Below, piece by piece: positions 1-9,236 of a DNA stretch of 64,000 nucleotides. The notes below the pieces were generated by a model. That model was given only the letters and a program-made list of their open reading frames with translations, was not told the DNA's origin and did not search any database. The DNA lies in assembly GCA_036742455.1 (NCBI GenBank), contig DAINQU010000009.1, positions 57,471 to 121,470 on the forward strand. The letters are read 5' to 3'. Position 1 is the stretch's first letter, and the number at the start of each line of letters is the position of its first letter. The position numbers and the translations under genes were made by a program. This stretch comes from CAIKZZ01 sp036742455. Its GTDB lineage: Bacteria > Pseudomonadota > Gammaproteobacteria > Steroidobacterales > Steroidobacteraceae.

Positions 1-264
1 GGCCGCCTAAATCTCGCCGAAGCCTTCAATGCCTACACGGCGGCAGGCGCTTACCTGCTTCACGAGGACGGGCTGCGCGGGCGAATAGCGGCGGGATATG
101 CCGCCGACGTGGTGGTACTCAATCGCGACCCGTTTGCCATGCCAGCCCTAAACATTCACCGGATCCGGGTGGATTACACCATCATTGACGGACGGGTCGT
201 TTATGCCCGTCCGTCTGCAAAGACCATCACTCCGCGTTCGCCTCTCGGCCAAACCGGTAATTAA
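1..264 (+). CDS. Amidohydrolase family protein, C-terminal fragment (5' end outside window)
   Basis: The open frame enters at base 1 and ends at a TAA at 262-264, giving the last 87 residues. The stretch with G-R-I-A-A-G-Y-A-A-D-V-V-V-L-N-R-D-P-F is the usual C-terminal beta-sandwich return of metal-dependent amidohydrolases (YtcJ/imidazolonepropionase-like), in which the strand after the TIM barrel carries G-x-x-A-D-x-V-V-L. Substrate cannot be inferred. The catalytic metal site lies upstream of the window. The gene converges on the TonB receptor gene and their 3' ends overlap by 38 bp. A second, complete amidohydrolase lies at 12207-13904. Confidence 0.8.
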   Translation, partial: GRLNLAEAFNAYTAAGAYLLHEDGLRGRIAAGYAADVVVLNRDPFAMPALNIHRIRVDYTIIDGRVVYARPSAKTITPRSPLGQTGN

Positions 265-2638
265 GGCGTAAGCCAATGGTCCGGGGTTCGTTGGTGGTTT
301 CGCGCAAATCGAAATTGCCGGTGTTGGAATACACGATGGCATTGGTATCCGCGAGGTTGCGAACGTAAACCTCCGCCAACCAATGCCCACCATCCGGATT
401 GATGCCTACACGGAAGTTCATCAACGAATAGGCGGGCTGCAGAATGCGACCAAATCCCTTGGATCCGGCCACATGCAAGTCGTTCCACATATCGCCCTTA
501 TGGGCGACATCGAACTGCGCGTAGGCATTAAGGCTCCCACCGACGGAGCGCTGATAGCGGACATTGAAGCTATAACTGAAATAGGGAACGAACGGTAAGC
601 GCTCGCCTACGTTCCCCTGGAAAGTCGCGTAGGCGCTATTAATGAGGTGGGAATCCGTGTAACTCCCCGAGGCTTGGGCTGACCAGTGATCATCCGGTTT
701 CCATTCGACATTCGACTCTGCGCCGTAGATGCGAGCTTCACCGACGTTGACGTTAAAGCTACTCGGCGCACAGATATCAACGTCGTAAATAAGCGTCTGT
801 AGATCTTTCCAGCGCATAAAATACGTGGCGCCATTAAAGATCAGGCGCCCGCCGCGACTCGTAGATTTCCAACCCAACTCAAAATTATTGAGAGTGTCCG
901 GAACATATTGGTGAGGCACTCCGTTTGCATAACAACTGTCGGGATATCCGGAGTTCGACCCGCCGTCACGAAAGCCCTGCGAGGCGTCTGCATACAGAAG
1001 CAGTGCGTCACTGGACTTGTAGTTCAGACCCAGTTTTCCGTTCACCTTATGCGATGCGTTCGTCGATAACGAGGGTGTTGTGGGCGCGTAGGCGAACTGA
1101 CCGTAGGCACTCTGGTAACGCGAATCCGCGTGGAAATGCACCGCACCCGCCTCGACGTTGAGTCGATCGGTCAAATCGTAACTTATGTTGGCGAACTCGG
1201 TCGTCTGCAGATAATCCGACCGAGTGCGATAGGCATACCATTCACCGGGCGGTAGCGACGATGCGGTGGTGCCGTACAGGGCCTCGTAGTATTGGAATGC
1301 AGCCCCGTCGGTCCGCAGGCCCGGGGTATAAAACGTACTACCGGAATCCTTGTCTCGCGTTTTTTCCCAATACAATCCTGTCAACCAATGCAGGCGTCCA
1401 CCGGCTTTGGACGCGAGCCGCAACTCGTTGGACCATCGCTCCGGGTTGCTGTGGTACTCATAAAACTGGACCGGCACATTGCAACCGGTATAGGCCGTAC
1501 CGCCATAGGTCGGATCACTGAGGCACGTAAACGCTTCGGTAATTCCGCCGGCATGATTCTGCATGTACTGGGAATATTCGTTGTTTTGTCTCGTGGGCAG
1601 TGCCCAGTAGGTGCTCGCATAGACGAGATCACCGATACCGACATCGCCATCAACATGGAAATCCAACATCCGTGCTTCGTGAAAGTGCGATTCCGGTCCA
1701 AAGCGCGAAACTTCCCGGGGTCCGTAGTTGGTTAGGTCCTCATCCCATGCCCCTAAACTCGTTTGGCGCTGAAAGGTCAGGGTCAATGTGGCGCTCCACG
1801 CGTCGCTCAAGACCCCCTTCAGACCCAATCGGCCGCCTTCCACATGCTCCTTGTTGTAGTTAGAACGCGCCCAGGCGCTGTTGTCGGATACGGTCCCATT
1901 GACCCACTGCCGGGTGGTCAGGAGATTATCGATAAAACCGCCTCGGTTATCGCTGAATGCCGATGCACGCAACCCCAAGACACCGTCGATAAGCGGCACA
2001 TTAACGAAACCTTCGTAAGTCGAGTCGTTCGACCCGCCATGAATCATGGCGCCGTCGACATCTATGCCGGCGCTAAACGAATGCACGTCGGGCTTGTTGG
2101 TAATGTAACGGACGGCCCCGGACATCGATCCCGCGCCGAAGGTCGTACCTTGAGGACCGTTCAGGACTTCGATCTGGGCAATATCGTACAAATGCAAGTC
2201 CGGCTGAGTGCCAAACCAGCTGGTCGACATATCGTCTACGAAAAATCCGGTCGCCGAACTATTTGCGTAATTCGGGTTACTACCGTCCGACACACCGCGC
2301 ATGACGAACAACTGTGTACCGGGCCCTACGCTGATAAACGAGATGGACGGCACCTTCTCCGCATAGTCATCGAATTGGGTGATCGCCAAATTCTGCAGAT
2401 CTTTTTTTGTAAAGACGTCAATGCTGAGTGGCACAGACTGCAGGCTCTCCTCTCGCTTGCGCGCGGTGACGACCACTTCCTCTAATACGCCGCTCCCGCC
2501 GTCGGATGGGGCACCGCTCGCTCCTTGAGCGAGCGCCATCGACAAGACCGCAGTGACCGCAAATCGCAAGGCAGACAGTGGCGGACGAGAATCGTGGGCA
2601 CCACCCAAATCGTTGAGCGCAGTCCGGTCCTTTTTCAT
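227..2638 (-). CDS. TonB-dependent outer-membrane receptor
   Basis: A protein of about 803 residues for TonB/ExbB-driven uptake across the outer membrane. From the ATG at 2638 it has a long n-region and a hydrophobic signal segment (residues ~25-45, ending near GASGA). A TonB-box/plug start follows (EEVVVTARKREESLQSVP), then the plug (~60-180, with the LNGPQGTTFGAGSMSGAV signature) and a beta-barrel to the C terminus. The ATG at 2638 is preferred over the upstream in-frame codon at 2683 because a run of G (GGGGGGG) sits 6-7 bases upstream and the signal peptide then starts near the N terminus. The plug subtype (VPLSI) resembles the large group of uncharacterised receptors in Steroidobacteraceae and Sphingomonadales; substrate unknown. 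The sulfotransferase gene lies 125 bp upstream on the same strand. Confidence 0.92.
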   Translation of the reverse strand: MKKDRTALNDLGGAHDSRPPLSALRFAVTAVLSMALAQGASGAPSDGGSGVLEEVVVTARKREESLQSVPLSIDVFTKKDLQNLAITQFDDYAEKVPSISFISVGPGTQLFVMRGVSDGSNPNYANSSATGFFVDDMSTSWFGTQPDLHLYDIAQIEVLNGPQGTTFGAGSMSGAVRYITNKPDVHSFSAGIDVDGAMIHGGSNDSTYEGFVNVPLIDGVLGLRASAFSDNRGGFIDNLLTTRQWVNGTVSDNSAWARSNYNKEHVEGGRLGLKGVLSDAWSATLTLTFQRQTSLGAWDEDLTNYGPREVSRFGPESHFHEARMLDFHVDGDVGIGDLVYASTYWALPTRQNNEYSQYMQNHAGGITEAFTCLSDPTYGGTAYTGCNVPVQFYEYHSNPERWSNELRLASKAGGRLHWLTGLYWEKTRDKDSGSTFYTPGLRTDGAAFQYYEALYGTTASSLPPGEWYAYRTRSDYLQTTEFANISYDLTDRLNVEAGAVHFHADSRYQSAYGQFAYAPTTPSLSTNASHKVNGKLGLNYKSSDALLLYADASQGFRDGGSNSGYPDSCYANGVPHQYVPDTLNNFELGWKSTSRGGRLIFNGATYFMRWKDLQTLIYDVDICAPSSFNVNVGEARIYGAESNVEWKPDDHWSAQASGSYTDSHLINSAYATFQGNVGERLPFVPYFSYSFNVRYQRSVGGSLNAYAQFDVAHKGDMWNDLHVAGSKGFGRILQPAYSLMNFRVGINPDGGHWLAEVYVRNLADTNAIVYSNTGNFDLRETTNEPRTIGLRLNYRFGREANAE

Positions 2639-2763
2639 GAATGACCCCCCCCGGCAATTAGACTGTATGCGACCAATCGTCATCTAAACCGTATCAAGAT
2701 GCCATAATTCTGAGCACGACGGCATACTGACCGATGTCGGTATGCGCCCTATCCGGCTTTGCA

Positions 2764-4740
2764 TCAATCCCCTAGCGCAACCGGTTCCGCCAACGCTTCA
2801 CGCAATGGGCCCAGATGCGCTTCGAAATGGCGCCAGTAGCCGATGCTGGAACGATAAAGCGGTTGCCTCACTTGTTCTGCGCTCGCTGTGCGCACGGAAC
2901 GCCGTGTCGCGTGGAACTGCAGACACGACGCTTCAAACTCGAGCCCACAATGGGTGAGTAAACGGCGGATCTGTGCTTCGGGATCGGCGACCAACGCCTC
3001 GTACTGCACGGTTAAGACCACGCCGGGCAATACAGACTCCCAGTGGCTCATGAGTCGCAGATACGTTCGGTAATAACGACCTAAATCGGTCAGGTCGTAA
3101 CTGAAGGTTTGGCCCTCGGCGAAATGCTGCTTAAAAGCGCTCAAGCAGCAGTCCATCGGGTGACGCCGGGCGTCGATAATACGAGCATGCGGAAGAATCG
3201 TATGTATCAAGCCTATGTGACTGAAATTATTGGGCAACTTATCAATGAAGTGACAACGCCCAGACCGTAAAGGCTCGATTTCGCTCAGGTACCGAGCGCC
3301 CAAAGACGCCCACTCCTCGACCGGGATATCGGGTACCGCCTCGGGATAGCCGTTACGCGAGGGCGTTCGGTGATCGATGTCACGAACAATATTGAGGATA
3401 TTGGGCAACTCCATCGTGCCTTCCACCGCGGAGTGACTCGCCAGTATTTGCTCGATCAACGTCGAGCCAGAACGGGGCAACCCGACAACGAAGATGGGAG
3501 ATGAACTGGGATCGCCAACGCCCGATCTCTCCGCGAAGAACTCGGCATCGAAAATCGCCTGAATGCGGGCTGCTCGTGCATCGAACGCATGACCATCAAA
3601 CGGGCTGTCGCGTCGACGCCTAGCATTGCCTTTCGCATAGTGTTGGAACGACTGCGTATAGTCTGCGCGCTGCTCGTACGCTTTACCCAACGCGAAGTGC
3701 CACTGCGCTTCCCCCGCCGGATCGTGTGCCGGGTCGGCGAGGCGCTCTTCCATCGATGCGACTTCCTCGTCCGTAAACCGATAGTTCTTTAGATCCGCGA
3801 GGCTCCAACAGGCTTCTGCGTTAACCGGATCGAGTGCCCAAGCGGCCTTATACGCGGCTTCGCTTTGTGCGCGCTGGCCGAGCGTCTTATGGATATGGCC
3901 GATGGAGGTCAGCAGCCTCACTTCTGTGGGCTTCAATCGAGCCGCGACCTGATAGGCCTCAAGCGCTTCCTCCTGGCGCAATAGTCGCGCTGCCGACGCC
4001 GCTGTCGCTATCCAGCTTTGCGGATTTTCAGGTTCCAGCCGGCGTAATAACGCGGCCGCCTGCGCAGCCTCGCTCAGACGACCGAGTTCCAGCAGGGCGG
4101 GCCCAAGACCCCGCCATGCCAACGGTACATAGGCGGACTGACGCAAGGCATGCCGGAGTAACCGCTCCGCGTCACGCGGCATGTCCGCCCCGAGTGACAG
4201 CGCAGCGAGCCCGCACAATGCGGAGACATGGGCGGGATCCTGTTGTAGGACCGCCCGAAAATGCATTTCCGCAGCCTCCCGATCGTCTGCCAACAATCGG
4301 GCGGTGGCGATCTCAATGCGCGCGCGTTGCGGTTCGCATTCCCTCGCCCTTTCGAACGCGATGCGGGCATCGTCCATTTGATTCAGGTCGACCAGAATGT
4401 CTGCGTATGCCAGCCAGGCTCTCGGGTGCTGCGCCTCCCGCGACAGTACCGACCGCACGTGTCCTCTGGCAGAGCTCAGTTCACCACAGGCGCGTAGGCA
4501 GCGTGCCCGATCTACGGTGACGTCGCTGGGTACGTCAACGGCTGCGCACAGCCTCTCGAGTATCGAACGTGCCTCCTGAGGGCAATTTTGGTCTAACAGG
4601 GCGACGGCCAGCAGCCACTCAGCGCGCCGATGGCCCGGTCGCTGTTGCAGCCACTGCCGCAAGCCTAATTCCGCCGTCTTGGCGCGGCCGGATTTCAGCG
4701 CAAATTGCAACGTGGTCAGAGACGCGTCGACAGACGTCAT
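2764..4740 (-). CDS. TPR repeat-containing sulfotransferase
   Basis: About 658 residues. The N-terminal ~370 residues are tandem tetratricopeptide-like helices (repeated A-x-x-x-Y/L...G...A pattern, e.g. LTSIGHIHKTLGQRAQSEAAYKAA). The C-terminal part is a sulfotransferase fold with the 5'-phosphosulfate loop GLPRSGSTLIEQ near residue 420 and the later R-x-x-M-D-x-C-L-S region that binds the PAPS 3'-phosphate. Such proteins transfer sulfate from PAPS to an unknown acceptor. ATG 4740 is preferred over a TTG 33 bases upstream. No strong ribosome site is visible. The same strand and 125-bp gap to the TonB receptor suggest co-expression, a pairing common in TonB-rich aerobic bacteria; the functional link is inferred. 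Confidence 0.87.
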   Translation of the reverse strand: MTSVDASLTTLQFALKSGRAKTAELGLRQWLQQRPGHRRAEWLLAVALLDQNCPQEARSILERLCAAVDVPSDVTVDRARCLRACGELSSARGHVRSVLSREAQHPRAWLAYADILVDLNQMDDARIAFERARECEPQRARIEIATARLLADDREAAEMHFRAVLQQDPAHVSALCGLAALSLGADMPRDAERLLRHALRQSAYVPLAWRGLGPALLELGRLSEAAQAAALLRRLEPENPQSWIATAASAARLLRQEEALEAYQVAARLKPTEVRLLTSIGHIHKTLGQRAQSEAAYKAAWALDPVNAEACWSLADLKNYRFTDEEVASMEERLADPAHDPAGEAQWHFALGKAYEQRADYTQSFQHYAKGNARRRRDSPFDGHAFDARAARIQAIFDAEFFAERSGVGDPSSSPIFVVGLPRSGSTLIEQILASHSAVEGTMELPNILNIVRDIDHRTPSRNGYPEAVPDIPVEEWASLGARYLSEIEPLRSGRCHFIDKLPNNFSHIGLIHTILPHARIIDARRHPMDCCLSAFKQHFAEGQTFSYDLTDLGRYYRTYLRLMSHWESVLPGVVLTVQYEALVADPEAQIRRLLTHCGLEFEASCLQFHATRRSVRTASAEQVRQPLYRSSIGYWRHFEAHLGPLREALAEPVALGD

Positions 4741-4951
4741 TGGATGACCCGATCGGTGGCTAAGACGCACCAACCCATGGTTGGCCCTGTATGAGAACGC
4801 GCACGGACTCTAGCACGCCTCACTGAAGCGCCGAATCTCTGCGCAGGCACAGCGTCAAGCGTCGGGGTAGAACCGGATACCCATGTCATTCCCCCGTAAA
4901 GAGACGAACGTGGCAGAGTAATGGCTCCGCGATACCGTAAGGGCGCAGCGC

Positions 4952-6367
4952 ATGGCACCGTCAAACATCCCCAGGACGGCCTGGTCGGACGCACTCGAAA
5001 TCCGTTCAATCGACTACATCCCCGAGAGCGAACGCCACGGCGGACTCGCCAGCCAATTCACGCTCTGGCTTGCCGCGAATCTGCAGATCACTGCGATCGT
5101 GACGGGCGCCCTGGCCGTCGTCTTCGGCGGAGACGTGTACTGGTCCTTGATCGCCCTCTTTGTCGGGCAGTGCATCGGCGGCGCCGTCATGGCGTTACAC
5201 GCCGCCCAAGGCCCCCAGTTGGGCTTACCGCAGATGATCAGCTGTCGTGTCCAGTTCGGCGTCTACGGCGCGATGATCCCGATCATTGCCGTGTGCCTCA
5301 TGTACATCGGTTTTTCCGCCAGCGGATGCCTGCTCGCCGGGCAGGCGCTTGGGCAACTGCTCGGTATCGATGAGGCGTGGGCGATCGCTGTGTTTGCCAG
5401 CCTCATCGTGGTCGTGACGCTCCTCGGTTATCGGGTCATTCATCGACTCGGACGGATCGCGAGTGTCGTGGGCGTCGTCGCGTTTGGCTACCTCTTCGCG
5501 CGCCTCTTCGCCACGCAATCGGTCGATACCTTACTGGCCGATCGGCACTTCACTTGGGCTAGTTTTCTCCTCTCCATGTCGTTGTCGGCCTCCTGGCAGA
5601 TTGCCTATGGACCGTACGTCGCCGATTACTCGCGCTATCTGCCCAGACAGACCTCGGTCGTGCGCGTTGTCACCGCGGTGGGCTTAGGGTCAGTCATCGG
5701 TTCACAGATCGCCATGACGTTCGGCGTGTTTGCGGCGGCCCTCGCCGGCAAGGCCTTCGCGCACCACGAAGTGTCCTATATCGTGAGTCTGGGCGGTACG
5801 GCCGGTGTCGCGGCTCTGCTCTTTGGCGCCATTGCTTTTGGCAAAGTCACGGTGACGGCCCTGAACGCGTACGGCAGTTTCATGTCGATGGCGACGATGG
5901 TCAGCGGATTCCGGGGTCGAGTCCGCGTCTCGGTGCGGCACCGCCTCGTCTACATCATCGCGATGGTCAGTGCCGCGGCACTACTGGCCATCATCGGTCG
6001 GCACAGCTTTCTCAAGTCGTTTGAGTCGTTCATTTTGTGTTTGCTGGCGGTGTTCACGCCGTGGAGCGCGATCAATTTGGTCGACTACTACGCGTTCACG
6101 CGATCCCGTTACGACGTCCCGGCCCTGAGCGATCCCGACGGACGTTACGGGCGCTGGAACCGCACAGGCATCCTGATTTACCTGATCGGCATTGCTGTGC
6201 AGATTCCGTTCTTGTCGACGTCGTTCTACACGGGCCCCTGGGTTGAGGCGCTCGGGGGCGTCGATATCTCCTGGCTCGTCGGCCTCATCGTGCCCGCACT
6301 GCTGTACTACGTCTTCGGCCGGGCCTCACGCAACCGGGCGCCGCCGCAGTTGATCCTTCCGCCGTGA
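4952..6367 (+). CDS. NCS1 family permease (purine-cytosine permease type)
   Basis: A 471-residue, strongly hydrophobic protein with about 12 membrane segments. The N-terminal G-x-x-A-x-x-F-x-x-W-x-x-A-N-L segment and the loop GPQLGLPQMISCRVQFGVYG are characteristic of nucleobase-cation symport-1 carriers (CodB-like), which import cytosine, purines, hydantoins or thiamine-type substrates with H+ or Na+. The C-terminal part carries W-S-A-I-N-L-V-D-Y-Y, also typical. A purine-rich TAAGGG lies just upstream of ATG 4952. No deaminase or hydantoinase gene is adjacent, so the substrate is unknown. The gene is monocistronic; it diverges from the sulfotransferase and converges with the next gene. Confidence 0.88.
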   Translation: MAPSNIPRTAWSDALEIRSIDYIPESERHGGLASQFTLWLAANLQITAIVTGALAVVFGGDVYWSLIALFVGQCIGGAVMALHAAQGPQLGLPQMISCRVQFGVYGAMIPIIAVCLMYIGFSASGCLLAGQALGQLLGIDEAWAIAVFASLIVVVTLLGYRVIHRLGRIASVVGVVAFGYLFARLFATQSVDTLLADRHFTWASFLLSMSLSASWQIAYGPYVADYSRYLPRQTSVVRVVTAVGLGSVIGSQIAMTFGVFAAALAGKAFAHHEVSYIVSLGGTAGVAALLFGAIAFGKVTVTALNAYGSFMSMATMVSGFRGRVRVSVRHRLVYIIAMVSAAALLAIIGRHSFLKSFESFILCLLAVFTPWSAINLVDYYAFTRSRYDVPALSDPDGRYGRWNRTGILIYLIGIAVQIPFLSTSFYTGPWVEALGGVDISWLVGLIVPALLYYVFGRASRNRAPPQLILPP

Positions 6368-6410
6368 CACACGGCGACACAGAACGGCACGACAGGGTGC
6401 CGTTCGCGCC

Positions 6411-7136
6411 TCACGGGTGAAGATCGACCGACTCCAGCTCCTGCGTGTAGCGCTCGTTGCGGACACCGCCGGCGCTGTAGTACTCCTCCACCGATTTCAC
6501 CCACCGCTTGACCGACGGCACGTACCAGAACGCCTTGTAGGTTCGACCTGCGACGGGCTCCGCCTCTGTTTTCGCGGCCTGCGTCACCATCGTGGTTCCG
6601 TTCGCACTCGTTTGGGCGCTCTGCGCCACGGTTTGGGTGGGCTCCAGCTCCGCCGTCCAGCGCCCCTCCGCCTCGACTTTGATGGCATCAAAATGCCCGG
6701 CCGGCACGTCCACGCCGTCATGGCCAATCACCGTGTAGTGGTGATCCCATTCCTCGGAACGGTGTGCCTTGTTCGGGTGCTGCTCGACGTAGCGGATCTC
6801 CCACGTCTGACCCACGGTCAGCGGGAACGCGAGCGGTTGATTCACCACGGTTTCGTGTCCATTCACGTCCCGGCGCCGACTCCAATCGAGTCCAGCAACC
6901 AACTCCTTCGGCGGTTGCGTCGAGCCCACCGGTTGGGTGGAAAAGTAGAGCGACGAGCCGGTCGCTCGGATCACCTTAAACTCGATGGAGGACTGCGACC
7001 ACCCCGAAGGCCCCTTTTCCTCCGTGACCCGGTACGTCCAGCGGTCGTTCGGCTGATAGGTCGGGGCGGTCAGCGTCTCGGCCAACGACACGCTCACGCA
7101 GCACACCGCAGCCGTCGCGATCAGGGCTCGGATCAT
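6411..7136 (-). CDS. Secreted protein of unknown function
   Basis: About 241 residues. From ATG 7136 it has a clear signal peptide (MIRALIATAAVCCVSVSLAE). The mature part opens with a P-N-D-R-W-T-Y-R-V repeat-like beta strand and looks all-beta (F-x-P-L-x-V-G-Q-T-W-E, V-P-A-G-x-F-D-A-I-K-V), a pattern seen in DUF3108-like or lipoprotein-type periplasmic beta proteins. A longer open frame runs to 7289, but the signal peptide argues for the shorter start. It is separated from trhO by a divergent intergenic stretch. No enzyme motif recognised. Confidence 0.7.
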   Translation of the reverse strand: MIRALIATAAVCCVSVSLAETLTAPTYQPNDRWTYRVTEEKGPSGWSQSSIEFKVIRATGSSLYFSTQPVGSTQPPKELVAGLDWSRRRDVNGHETVVNQPLAFPLTVGQTWEIRYVEQHPNKAHRSEEWDHHYTVIGHDGVDVPAGHFDAIKVEAEGRWTAELEPTQTVAQSAQTSANGTTMVTQAAKTEAEPVAGRTYKAFWYVPSVKRWVKSVEEYYSAGGVRNERYTQELESVDLHP

Positions 7137-7312
7137 GGTAACGCTCGAGTGGGATAGAGGGTGCTCAGTATAGAGCCCTACTGAGGGTGCCACGAGCCCT
7201 TCCCGCACCCACTGGCGCCGCGGGGCGACGTCCGTATCGACCGCAACCGACTGGCGGGTCCGGAACGGGACATGCGAAACTGAAGCCACTTTAGTTTCGG
7301 TGTGATCGTTCT

Positions 7313-8131
7313 TTGACTACGTTGCCCTCCCCGACGCTGCAACACACGGCGTTTTACAAGTTCACGCCCGCCCAAGACGTGGACGCGGCCATCGCGCGCT
7401 TAAGAGCACTCACGGTGGATCTCAAGGGCAGCATCCTCGTCGCCCCGGAAGGCATCAATGGGATGGTGGCAGGCGATGCTGCGGCGCTGGATGCGTTCGA
7501 GGCCGCCTTGGTCGCGTTGCCCGGCTACGCCGGCACCGTGTTCAAGCGCACCGACTGCAAAACGGCGCCCTTCAATAAGATGAAGGTCCGCCGCAAGGCC
7601 GAGATCGTGCCGTTGGGGATCTCCGGCGTGGACGTCACCCAAGGGATGGGCATTAACGTGAGCCCCGCCGAGTGGCGGACATTGATCGACCAAGACGATG
7701 TCGTGTTACTCGATAATCGCAACAGTTTCGAGTATCGGCTGGGCCGCTTCCACCAGGCCATCGATCCCGGCGTCACCCACTTCCGAGATTTTCCCGAGTA
7801 CGTCAAAGCGCATCTTGACGAGTGGAAATCGACCGGCAAACGCGTTGCGATGTACTGCACCGGTGGCATCCGCTGCGAAAAGACGACGGCGTGGATGCGG
7901 GACTTTGATATTCCGGTCTATCAACTCGAAGGCGGCATCCTGAATTACTTTAAAGAGATGCCGGACGCCGAAAAGGATTGGGAAGGCGAGTGTTTCGTGT
8001 TCGACAACCGCATTGCCCTCGACACGAAGCTGCAAGAAACCGCGACGACGCTCGAAGACGTGTACCAAGGGGAGCCGGATGGCGAGTGGCGATTGAATCG
8101 CGCCCGCCGGTTGCAAGGCGACGGCGAGTGA
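7313..8131 (+). CDS. trhO: tRNA uridine(34) hydroxylase, rhodanese family
   Basis: A 272-residue member of the YceA/UPF0176 family, which performs O2-dependent 5-hydroxylation of U34 in tRNA. The N-terminal ferredoxin-like domain carries K-G-x-I-L-V-A-P-E-G-I-N-G. A rhodanese domain (~residues 125-225) follows, with the active-site loop M-Y-C-T-G-G-I-R-C-E-K and the preceding LDNRN-x-x-E-Y-x-x-G-x-F. The length is close to the short form of the family, without the extended Cys-rich tail. The start is the TTG at 7313; a second TTG nine bases on is possible and neither has a strong ribosome site. The stop overlaps the GTG start of the downstream pseudouridine synthase, so the two are probably co-translated. 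Confidence 0.9.
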   Translation: MTTLPSPTLQHTAFYKFTPAQDVDAAIARLRALTVDLKGSILVAPEGINGMVAGDAAALDAFEAALVALPGYAGTVFKRTDCKTAPFNKMKVRRKAEIVPLGISGVDVTQGMGINVSPAEWRTLIDQDDVVLLDNRNSFEYRLGRFHQAIDPGVTHFRDFPEYVKAHLDEWKSTGKRVAMYCTGGIRCEKTTAWMRDFDIPVYQLEGGILNYFKEMPDAEKDWEGECFVFDNRIALDTKLQETATTLEDVYQGEPDGEWRLNRARRLQGDGE

Positions 8132-9090
8132 CCGTGTCGAGGGCGCCGCTGCCGATCCGTGACGGGGTCGGACCGGCCTGCGTCGCGCTGCCGATCGGTC
8201 CCTGGGTCACCACCCTGGATTTTCTGATCGCCCGGTTCCCACACGTCGCACGCCCCGAACTCGAAGCACGGCTGACCCGCGGGGACATCGTCGACGACAC
8301 CGGTACCCCCGCCGTGGCCGACGAACCGTATCGGCCGCACCGAAAACTGTATTACTACCGCGCGCTCGAGCACGAACCGCGTATTCCGTTTGAGGCACGC
8401 ATCCTCTATCAAGACGACTACCTGATCGCCGTCGATAAGCCGCATTTCTTGCCGGTCACTCCGAGCGGCCAGTACCTGCAAGAGACCTTGCTGGTGCGAC
8501 TCGTTCGGCAATTAGGGATCGCATCGTTGGCGCCCATGCACCGGCTCGATCGCGAAACCGCCGGCGTGGTGCTGTTTACGGTCCAACCCGCGCTGCGGGG
8601 CCAGTACCAGGACCTGTTTACGCGTCGCGTCGTGCAAAAAGAGTACGAAGCGATCGCCCCGCACCGGGCGTCCCTCGACCTGCCGATCACACGCCGCAGC
8701 CGTCTTGTCCGTGGCGAGCCGTTCATGCGGATGCGCGAGACGGCGCTGGGCGAACCCGGCGATATCAACGCACAAACGACCATTGAGCGTTTGGAGGCGA
8801 TCGATAACGACTGGGCGCGGTATCGACTGATCCCGCTGACCGGTAAGAAGCACCAGTTACGGGTACACATGGCGGGGCTCGGCATCCCGATCCGACACGA
8901 TGTGCTCTACCCCACCCTGCAGGCCTCGACCGTCACCGACACGACCGACTACAGCCGCCCGCTGCAGTTACTCGCGCGGCGCATTGCATTCACCGACCCG
9001 ATCACAGGCCGCCACCGCGAGTTTTGCAGCGAGCGGACGCTGCCGGCGGCTCCCGAGGACGGCGACGAGGGGGCTGGCGCCCCCGCGTGA
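8128..9090 (+). CDS. RluA-family pseudouridine synthase
   Basis: About 320 residues. The catalytic motif H-R-L-D-R-E-T-A-G-V is present (D is the nucleophile), preceded by the D-D-Y-L-I-A-V-D-K-P strand and followed by K-K-H-Q-L-R-V-H near the C terminus, as in RluA/RluC-type enzymes that isomerise uridine in rRNA or tRNA. The N-terminal part (~30-70) looks like a short S4-like segment with R-P-E-L-E-A-R-L-T-R-G-D-I. The GTG at 8128 overlaps the trhO stop (GTGA) with AAGGCGA upstream, so it was preferred to the long upstream extension at 7978, which overlaps trhO. RNA target not inferable. Confidence 0.9.
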   Translation: MTVSRAPLPIRDGVGPACVALPIGPWVTTLDFLIARFPHVARPELEARLTRGDIVDDTGTPAVADEPYRPHRKLYYYRALEHEPRIPFEARILYQDDYLIAVDKPHFLPVTPSGQYLQETLLVRLVRQLGIASLAPMHRLDRETAGVVLFTVQPALRGQYQDLFTRRVVQKEYEAIAPHRASLDLPITRRSRLVRGEPFMRMRETALGEPGDINAQTTIERLEAIDNDWARYRLIPLTGKKHQLRVHMAGLGIPIRHDVLYPTLQASTVTDTTDYSRPLQLLARRIAFTDPITGRHREFCSERTLPAAPEDGDEGAGAPA

Positions 9091-9236
9091 CCGGCTCGGG
9101 CGCCCGTCCTCAGCCACCCACCCGCAGCGCCTCGGCCGGCGGTAGGGCTGCGCGCTGGGGCCTGTGAGATACTGACGTTCCCGGCACTGCGGTCCTTGCC
9201 CGCGATCGTGGCCCCGGGACTGCAAGAGCCAGATCC

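Noticed and set aside
7978..8127. Extended start of the pseudouridine synthase inside trhO
   Set aside because: The added residues are arginine-rich shadow translation of trhO; GTG 8128 with its overlap is the natural start.
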